Positions 56,716 through 64,000 of a stretch of 64,000 nt of DNA are shown piece by piece. The notes under the pieces are model-generated. The model did not search any database. It was not told where the DNA came from and saw only the letters and a program-made list of their open reading frames with translations. Positions within the stretch are counted from its first letter, which is position 1. Each line of letters begins with the position of its first letter. The stretch is from Camellia lanceoleosa (taxonomy: Eukaryota > Streptophyta > Magnoliopsida > Ericales > Theaceae): the NCBI GenBank assembly GCA_025200525.1, contig CM045761.1, forward strand, positions 63,024,009 through 63,088,008, given 5' to 3'. Made by a program: the position numbers and the translations under genes.

Positions 56716-56825
56716 TTCTCACTACACACACCAAAAAAATTAATTCCTAATTCTTTTACTCACTGCACACACATTTGATTCCACATCTACCCTCAAACAC
56801 ACACACCCCCCAGACCCTCAAACCC

Positions 56826-56950
56826 AGCTCTCCCGACGGTGCACACCCATTGAAGCTGCATCTCTTACATTGCTCTCCCAACGGTGCAAATACACCCATT
56901 GAAGTTGCGCTGCATCTCTCACATTGCTCTCCCAATGGTGCAAATAGCTC
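56826..56950. repeat. Two and a half ~50-bp tandem repeats
   Basis: 'ctctccca(a/g)(c/t)ggtgca' followed by 'cccattgaagttgc' type units at about 56838, 56872 and 56925. Non-coding as far as can be seen. Confidence 0.75.
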
Positions 56951-57310
56951 CTTGCTTCACACAGTTGGGGTAACTTTTTTCACCAATCTTTAATTTTTTC
57001 ATTTGCCAAATAGCTCCCAATGGCTAGCATACCCCATGTTCTGTTGAAATTAATGATTATTTTTTCATTTGTAATGTAGAGTTTTGTATTAAACCATTTT
57101 CAAAACGAACAAGTCATTTGGAACTGGTTTTTCGAAAGATAACAATTTGTTCGGACGTAGAAATCCGAAAATAATCATTAATTTCAACAGTAGATTTCTG
57201 AAATTTTTTCATTGTTTCGATAGTCAACTTCCGAAATTAAGTTTGTGTTTTGGTTTTCAACTTTTGAACAGGTTTTTTTCCCCCCCTTCTTTTATATATT
57301 CTTGTTTGAA

Positions 57311-57607
57311 GGGAGCTTCTATTTCCACATCCCCATTCCCCTCTTTACACACACTTAATGAAAATTATTTTTATTATAATTTTATTTTCAAGTGAAATTA
57401 CTATTATAGACATTAAATAAACACATTCGGAAATTGAATGTCAAAAAAATAAAAAAAAATTCTGAACTCTACTTCCGAACAAGTTGTTTATTTTCGAAAT
57501 GCTACTTTCGAACCAATTGTTTATTTTCGGAATTCTACTTCTGAACCAATTATTTATTGAAAAAGATGTGTAAAGAGGGAAATGAGTGTGTGCAAATAGA
57601 AGCTCCC
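57311..57607. mobile_element. MULE-type MITE (297 bp)
   Basis: The ends GGGAGCTTCTATTT...AAATAGAAGCTCCC are inverted repeats, with similarity extending ~40 bp inward ('cctctttacaca'). Flanked by TTGTTTGAA (57302-57310) and TTGTTTCAA (57608-57616), a 9-bp duplication with one mismatch. The 9-bp flank and GGGA start place it with Mutator-like elements. It lies 49 bp before the start of the PMD gene. Confidence 0.87.
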
Positions 57608-57655
57608 TTGTTTCAATTGTATAGTCATTAAACATATTATTTTTGGCAGATAATA

Positions 57656-59366
57656 TGGATTCTGAATGTCAACAACGTGTTCTACCTACTACTTCAAATA
57701 GATGACGTTGTGAATTGGATGTAGACCATGAACGGGGACGAGGGCGTGGGTAGGGACGAGAGCGTGGGCAAGGACGAGGTCAAGGTCGTGGTCGAGGTCG
57801 TGATCCAGTTTCGGTAGAATATGATATCCCTAGTGCCAGTCAAAGTCGGAGCCGAAGCCAAAGACGAGTTAAAGGTTATGATATGCCTGACATTGCAGTG
57901 GAGGATGCCTCTTTACCTGATTCTCCTCATGTCCAGGAAGAGGACCTTACTCATGCTTTTCCAGGTGGACCGACTGATCCATCAATACTGCGGTGTTTCA
58001 ATAGTCATGTCGATGCACGGTTGTTTGATGCGGAAGGTAAACATTCTGAGTAGAAGTGAAATTCATTTGTATATGATTTTGTGTGTGTGTGTGTGTGTTG
58101 TATGGTAGTTTCTAATGAGATATTATTTGTGTTATAGGAACGGGGCCCTAAAGTGTCATAATCACTCTTGAAGATCCTTGCATGGCCATGGTGGTCGATG
58201 AACAACAACACGATTCAAAGCCATTATTGAGCGATGCAGGCATCACAGTTAGCTCGTTGCATTTATCGGTTCGTCAACAAGCTTCTAATCTTCAGTTTTG
58301 TTGAGAGATGGCAGCCTGAGACGAACACATTTCACATGACAGTTGGTGAGATAACCTTGACCCTGGATGATGTTAGCACTATTCTTGGCCTTCCCATTGT
58401 AGGCAAATCAGCCAACGTACCAGATGTGACAGATCATCATGGAGTTACACTACTGGTTTATGGCTTGGGGATTACTGAATGTGTAGCACATGAAAAGGTT
58501 TCTACTACTGGTGGCAATTCAGTCAGGCTTGAGTGGTTCTGGTCGGTTCTTTGGTGTCCTGATTCAGACCCCGAGGAGGCTATACAATGTGCTGCTAGAG
58601 CTTATTTGTTGTTTTTGTTGGGATGTACACTCTTCAGTGACAAGAGTGGCGGCAGGGTTCCTGTTATTTACCTTGGCTTATTGATGGATTTGGAATCTAT
58701 CCATACTTACGCCTGGGGTGCTGCTGCATTAGCATTTTTATACAGACAATTGGGGTATGCTAGCTGGTCCGGGGTTAAGCAGATGGGTGGTTAGATGAAT
58801 CTTTCGGAGGCATGGATTTATGAGCACTTCCGAGCATTCCGACCTCACCAGAACATGGGCTACAATGAAAACATGCCACACATGTACCATTGGGCATCTA
58901 GGAGAGAGGCGGGTTCCTCCATTGATCATTTGAAATCTTTTCGAGCCGAGCTTGACAGTTTGGTAGCTACTGATGTAAGTTTACTCATCCTGAGATAATT
59001 TTAACACTTTCCATTTATTTTACCCTTTATATACTTTAATTCAAAAGCACTTTACGTTTACAAGTTATTTGGGATCCATACCACAGTTGCAGAGACCGGC
59101 ATCCATGTAACCTGGTTATGTTCTACCATGGATGCTTAAAGTGCTTAGACGTTGTTGAACCCTGTCATCCAGATAGAGTTCTGAGGCAGTTTGGCAGGGT
59201 TCAAACCATCCCAGATGCACCGCTAGCTCCCAGTCGTGGTGCTCGAGGCAACATATCTGCACGATATATAGTCATGTATAGATACTTGGATAGGATCTGG
59301 GAGGCTTGGGATAACCACGTGTTATTCGACATCCTCATCGATTTTACTAGGCTATCGAGAGTATGA
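57656..59366 (+). pseudogene. Plant mobile domain (MAIN-like) protein gene, broken
   Basis: Three exons: 57656-58036, 58138-58974 and about 59062-59366. Exon 1 has Arg-Gly repeats (57730-57810) then 'AFPGGPTDPSILRCFNSHVD', a PMD start motif. Exon 2 has the PMD core: 'ERWQPETNTFHMTVGEITLT' (58297-58356), 'LDDVSTILGLPIVG', 'GRVPVIYLGLL' and 'WIYEHFRAF'. Exon 3 has 'VMYRYLDRIWEAWDNH'. Lesions: at least two stops in exon 1, one TAG in exon 2 (58792-58794) and a stop near 58158; the third exon's acceptor looks mutated (CAA for CAG). MAIN-like PMD proteins are nuclear in plants, and PMDs are also cargo of MULEs. Here the converging MULE transposase favours a transposon origin. Confidence 0.85.
58080..58100. 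repeat. (GT)n microsatellite in the PMD intron
   Basis: About ten GT units in the first intron of the PMD gene. No consequence visible. Confidence 0.85.
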
Positions 59367-59814
59367 CGCATGTCCTTCAAGGTTAGCACATTAACGAAGT
59401 TGGACCTAGTTCTGCTGGACCTAGTTATACTGGAGGTTGCTTTCCATCTCCGACATTGACATACAGTTGTAGGCCTAGGCGTAGACATACAGCTGATTCG
59501 TGACATGTTATTTGTTAGTTGATGAATTTTTTGTGGTGTTTTTTGTAAGATGAGATTATTGTAATGGTAACAGTGGTTAATATTTTCATATTAGAATGGA
59601 ATGGCAACAATGGTTGATACCATTGAAAATGACATTTTATTATTAGAATGGAATGGTAACAATGGTCGTTGATTTTGTAAATGATATTTTCTTATTACAA
59701 TGGAACGATAACAATGGTCGATAACATTCAATCCATGCCACAGAACACATCAACATCAAAAACACATCCATTAATTTCTTCCATAATTCTAACATTGTCA
59801 AATGTATACATGTG
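59367..59814. other. Intergenic DNA between the two convergent genes
   Basis: Contains four copies of a short word 'aatggaatgg(c/t)aacaatgg' or variants (59575-59720), spaced about 50-65 bp. Otherwise nothing recognised. Confidence 0.5.
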
Positions 59815-62713
59815 TCATGCGACATCAACAACATCAAATGTCTCTTGAGTAGCTACATTATCATGAATAATATCCTTGAAATGTTGAATGCGATGGACAT
59901 ATGCATCATCCCAGTTGATAGCGCAAGGGTGACGATATTTTCGCCAATTAGTGGCTATAGGAGGAATTGGATGGCCTCGCTGCAACAAAACCTGCACCAA
60001 ATATCAATTGAGTTAGTGGTCATACCTCATAACTTCTTGTACATGCACAAATTTATAAGTTTCAGTTATACCTGGATGAAATGATTTCCGTTGACAAACC
60101 CAATGGCAATCTCACGTCTATCGAGTTGAGGTACTGGCACTGTTCTAAGAGGTAAAAAGGTGAGACATTGCTGTAATGACAAGTGGTATAACACAAGATT
60201 ATAGCACGATGCAACAAGATGCCCCATGTCTGGCATAGTCATCCAATGTGAGTATCCAGGACTGTTTTCAAAGTATGACAATATGCTTGTCAATTCTTCA
60301 AACCTTTCATAGGACCCATAAAGTGTAATGTATTCCTCTTTGTGTGTGTGTAGCTCACCCAACAGATCATGCCTAACGTGAGCCTTATCATCTTCTGTAT
60401 GACCAATTGAAGCAGCTATAGTCCTGAAACCACAATTTCCATCTGCAGCTACATCTTTGACAAACTTAATATATGGTTTCAACCCAGAAGGGAAAGCATC
60501 AACATATGCACCAGGTTTCACTGTTCTAGTAATGTATACCTTCTCTTTCGCATTTACTTTCTTCTTTCCCTTAACAGGTCGCTTCTTCTTGGTTTCCAGA
60601 GTAGAAGTTAATGTAGTGATTTGAGTGTTCCTAGGTGAGAAGGAATCATGTCCAGATTGCACTAACTGAAATACACACGGGTCACGACGGGTAGAAACAT
60701 TGATCTTCTTATGATCCTGAGGACGTGTTTTGGACTTCACCTCCGGCTCAACAAGAAAAGTGCTTCCCGGATATACAATCTCTTTCAACTTCTTCAAAAG
60801 CTCCAACCGCAGGGTTCTATCACTTTCATTAAACTTGTTCACAAACAACTTTACTTTTGCATGACAACTCACCTCCGTTTCCTCTTCTTTCTTGCATATG
60901 GAGATATGAAGTTGCTTCCACTGTGAGTGTATGGTAGCAAGTGGTATAGGACGATCTTGTCTGATGTAGTCAGCAATCTCATGGGCACAAGGTAGACCAT
61001 GAGTGTGGCGAAGGACGCATCCATAAGCTTCAACATCAATACCAATAGAATTGGCTCTCTTACTCTCTACAAGCAAATACTCCAATGCAGAGATAGACAC
61101 ATTACCCCGTAGCTCCACTGGCGAGAAGGTTTAAATTGATGTTGCTACAGTTAGACTTTTCTCAAATGAAGCCTTGATATCGGTGTGTTGCAACTCAAGC
61201 GGTATGTATTTTCTCAAATGATGCCTGAAATGGGACTTGACATGAACCCAATTGTCTTTTAAGTTTTGCATGTGCACTCTCAGCCCTGTTCAATTCAATG
61301 TAAGTCAAATTAAAATTAAGTACATGGCACTTATTAATAACATATTGAACAAAAGTAATCTTACCAGTTCGTTGTAACATTGCCACAATGCATACTGCGT
61401 TAATACATCCATGCCGACAAATTTCTCCTTGTAAGGAACCAACCAAGTATCCATGACGTATTTGACTGCATCAGGATAACTACTGAATTCCTTAAGTAAT
61501 GATTTAAGATGCTCATCGTATTGAATTTCAGAAGATGAATACACTAAAGAGTTCCACTCATGGTTAAACTTCTCTCATTTCTGCTGTGTCTCAAACATTT
61601 TCTTGCATTTGGTCAATACATTCTTACTAATATGCCAATGACATAATAAATGTCTGCCACTCGGGAATATCTTCTGTATGGCAGTCATCAAGGCTAGCTC
61701 TCTGTCAGTAACAATAATTGTTGGCACAACAAAACCATCCATGACATCACGCAATGTAGCTAACACCCACACATAGTTATCGACCCTCTCATACTGTAAG
61801 TATGCAAAAGCTACAGAGAAAGTCATTTCAGTTGATGTCACTCCCACAATTTCAAGAAGAGGAAGACGATATTTGTTGGTTTTATATGTGCAATCCATAA
61901 TTAATATACGTGGGAAAGACCGAAATAAGTCCAAACTGGTAGGATGTGCCCAAAACAAGTTTGTCACAGTCATCGTGAACTCTTCAGACCAATGGCGCTC
62001 AATGTAATTATACTTGGCCAATTCACCCAATAAGTGTTGCATCTGTGATCTTCCAGCTCTCTGTACCACCCTATTTCGATGGTGTACATTGTAAATGGTT
62101 TTAAGTGTGCTTACATTGAGGGCATCTCGCTGTTTCAAGATTACTAGGATTTCTTTTGGCCGAACCATGCTATTTGACATATCTATTAACAATGCTTTCT
62201 CATCCTTTGATAGTCTCCACGCATATGAATGTCCCTCAAGGTGCTCTGCAGGTGGATGGTTATGCAATCCGCATACTACGGTCAATGTCCATTCATCATG
62301 TGTGGTAAACTTGTGAGCCCTCGTATCAAAAGGACAACCACATTTCTTCGTACCAGTTATTCTTGATGTATTGTTGCCATCATGTTTTAACTTCTTTGTC
62401 GCTCTATATTGGCCACTCCTCTCACAAGCAAGATACATCCTGGGTCTTTTTTTCCCTCCACCATAGTCTAATGTTTTGACTACAATGACCAAACCATTTC
62501 TCTTTCCAACTTCACGTACCCAGTTCAACAATTCATCCTTACTTTTGAATACCTACAAAGTCAAATAAATATTATCAAACATTTACATTTGTTGAGCAAT
62601 TCGAAACATAATCATTATAATTTCGTAGAGTGAACCTGTTCAGTTGTGAATTGAGTAGTGTAATCCAACACAAAATCCACGCAAACCTGACTTCCTTGAA
62701 TTGACACATATTC
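59815..62713 (-). pseudogene. FAR1-type MULE transposase with C-terminal OTU protease domain, broken
   Basis: Exons read leftward: 62713-62636, 62552-61365, 61285-60072 and 59991-59815, with introns of 79-83 bp and GT-AG ends. Domains: FAR1/WRKY-GCM1 zinc-finger DNA-binding part ('CGCPFDTRAHK', 'CGLHNHPPAEH'); MULE transposase core with 'ILIMDCTYKTNKYRLPLLEI' (first catalytic Asp) and 'IIVTDRELALMTAI' (second Asp), 'HLLCHWHI'; SWIM zinc finger ('GCVLRHTHGLPCAHEIA', first Cys replaced by Tyr); a basic linker; and an OTU cysteine-protease domain with 'DGNCGFR' and the final 'NGNHF' His. Lesions: TGA at 61575-61577, a one-base slip and a TAA near 61400. The last 350 codons (61118-60066) are open. 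Transposase would act in the nucleus on MULE ends. Confidence 0.9.
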
Positions 62714-62848
62714 CTACATGTTTTGTATAACATTACAAATTTTTAATGGCATTATAAAGATTAATTTGCAATTCGAAACTGTAAATTTGGCATGCAGTTT
62801 GCAATTTGGAATATAAAATAGAAATTTTTTTTTTACTTCATTCGGAAG
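62714..62848. other. Remaining 5' intron of the MULE gene up to the LTR
   Basis: AT-rich sequence left of the LTR insertion. Earlier exons of the transposase gene should lie beyond the LTR, outside the window. The five bases before the LTR are GGAAG. Confidence 0.5.
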
Positions 62849-64000
62849 TGTAGACGTGCTCCCGGGAACTCTCCGATATCCGCGCTCACGATGGGGCGCG
62901 AATCTCGTTTTGTTCTGAGCTACTACAGTTCGGACTCAATGTCACGGTTCTGAATCTAATCTCGCAAAGTGCAATGCAAGACCGATAAATCACCAAAGAG
63001 TCCAAATCCGACAAATCGTTTTTGGAAAACTGATTTTAATAAAGAAGTGCCAAACATGGACTGCTTTGCCAGATACAGAGTCGCTACCTAAATATATTAT
63101 TTTGGGGGAATTTAAGAAATCCTGACTCGTGCCTAAGGCCACGTGTCCGTTATCACCAAAGTTGCCTCGGCTCGGAAACTTGGGTATGAGAGGGGAAGGT
63201 CATGCAATGAGCACCCCCGCTCGCCCGATTAAAGATCGGCCTATACTAAGCATGATATTTTGTTTTTCAAAATACATGTGCTCTTATTTCGGTTAATTAA
63301 CTAATCTTACTACGTGATGTGCACAACATACAAGTATAGACTAGATCGCCTAATTTGGAACAAAACATTGCATATTCGTTTGAAAATGGTTTGGAGTTTG
63401 CTACTCGTAAGTAGGCTAAATCAGAGATTTAAATGAATTGTTCCAATTCAAGTAATCCAACCTTCACCCACAGGCATTCAGGCAGTTAATCACATAAGCA
63501 GTTAGCCTTATGGCAAGCATACTTTCATGGCAATCAATAACACTCATGCAATATGCTAAAGCGTAAACACTCACAGTGTATTCCAAGCTAAAAAAAAGAA
63601 CTAGGTAGAAATCATGCATGACCCTAGTTCATGTTAAGATGGCTAATGCAACACATGCGAAAATGCAACTTAGATAGGCTCGGCTATTCTAAGATGTCAT
63701 GTGAAGTGCAACTTGACAACATGCTGTTTGAACATGTATTCAAGTAAGTATTGAACTACTATGCAGTTAGTATGATCTTGTAGCACGGTGCATGCAATCT
63801 GAGATGAATGGATAAACACATGCAAGCATAAGGTATGCTAATCGAAATATGCCCTAAAACTAACCATCGAAAGCGGTTAAGTAAAAGAGAGAAAGAAATG
63901 GGGGTTTGGAAGACATGCATCATACATACGCACGCTTATTACAACAATTGACCCTCTCGATGGAGGGACCGAATAAGAAGCTAACTAGCTAATCTAAGCT
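62849..64000 (-). mobile_element. Ogre-type LTR, partial (runs off the window)
   Basis: On the plus strand starts TGTAGACGTGCTCCCGGGAA, the reverse of the TCTACA terminus of the solo LTR. It then follows the LTR order of the other copies: 'ccaaagagtccaaatccg', 'gtgccaaacatgga', 'gagtcgctacctaaatat', 'ggccacgtgtcc', 'aaagatcggcct', on to the 'gagagaaagaaatgggggtt' block at 63891. Only the 3' 1.15 kb (element orientation) is inside the window. It is inserted in the 5' part of the MULE gene, and the DNA to its left is not retrotransposon internal sequence, so it is a 3' LTR or a solo LTR. Confidence 0.9.

Noticed and set aside
56672..57607. A single MULE from 56672 to 57607
   Set aside because: The inner element 57311-57607 has its own matching 9-bp flanks (TTGTTTGAA/TTGTTTCAA); the flank at 56672 (CTTAGTTGC) does not match the sequence after 57607.
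57656..59366. Intact host MAIN-like gene
   Set aside because: Multiple in-frame stops and a mutated splice acceptor show it is not translated as a full protein here.
1..64000. tRNA, rRNA or other structured RNA genes
   Set aside because: No cloverleaf with A/B boxes or rRNA-like stretch was noticed by eye; a covariance-model scan could overturn this.

Overview
This window is plant nuclear DNA, most probably from a eudicot with a repeat-rich genome. The evidence is Ty3/gypsy Tat-lineage retrotransposons, plant-mobile-domain (PMD) genes, a FAR1-type MULE transposase, plant L1-type LINE ends, a WDR25-like gene fragment, and short GT-AG introns. The species cannot be fixed from sequence alone. 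No intact single-copy host gene was recognised; the window is almost entirely transposable elements at different stages of decay.

1-34.3 kb. After ~1 kb of unassigned DNA and a 100-N assembly gap there are two Ogre/Tat-like internal regions on the minus strand. They are arranged LTR - internal B - LTR - internal A: 5' LTR about 29355-34267, internal B 14333-29354, shared LTR about 9524-14332, internal A 1181-9523. A polypurine tract borders the shared LTR on its right and a primer-binding-like site on its left, so one LTR serves both units. Internal B keeps recognisable gag, protease, RT (with its YVDD box), RNase H and integrase, all frameshifted; A is more decayed. Between pol and the 3' LTR, B carries a region in the opposite (plus) orientation: a TATA-like box, about fifteen ~51-bp tandem repeats, and decayed ORFs.

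34.3-40.2 kb. This is the 3' part of a second, smaller-LTR element (LTR 39396-40181, G-run just upstream). It carries two genes antisense to the LTR: a PMD protein with three in-frame TAG stops, and an unrecognised Ser/Pro-repeat protein with one frameshift.

40.2-48.6 kb. Mostly featureless DNA, an MSRA gene fragment, an AT-rich duplicated segment, and a 5,462-bp Ogre-type solo LTR with a perfect 5-bp target duplication (ATAGG).

48.6-57.6 kb. A nest of small elements: a 5'-truncated L1-type LINE split by a 655-bp hAT element, two more LINE 3' ends with target duplications, duplicated ~80-bp minisatellites, a Helitron-like segment holding a Pack-MULE with a captured WDR25-like exon and intron, and a 297-bp MULE-type MITE.

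57.6-64 kb. A broken PMD gene faces a broken FAR1-type MULE transposase carrying a C-terminal OTU cysteine-protease domain. The transposase gene is interrupted at its 5' side by another Ogre-type LTR that runs off the window. The genes do not form a host pathway; they are the protein sets of separate mobile elements plus captured fragments.
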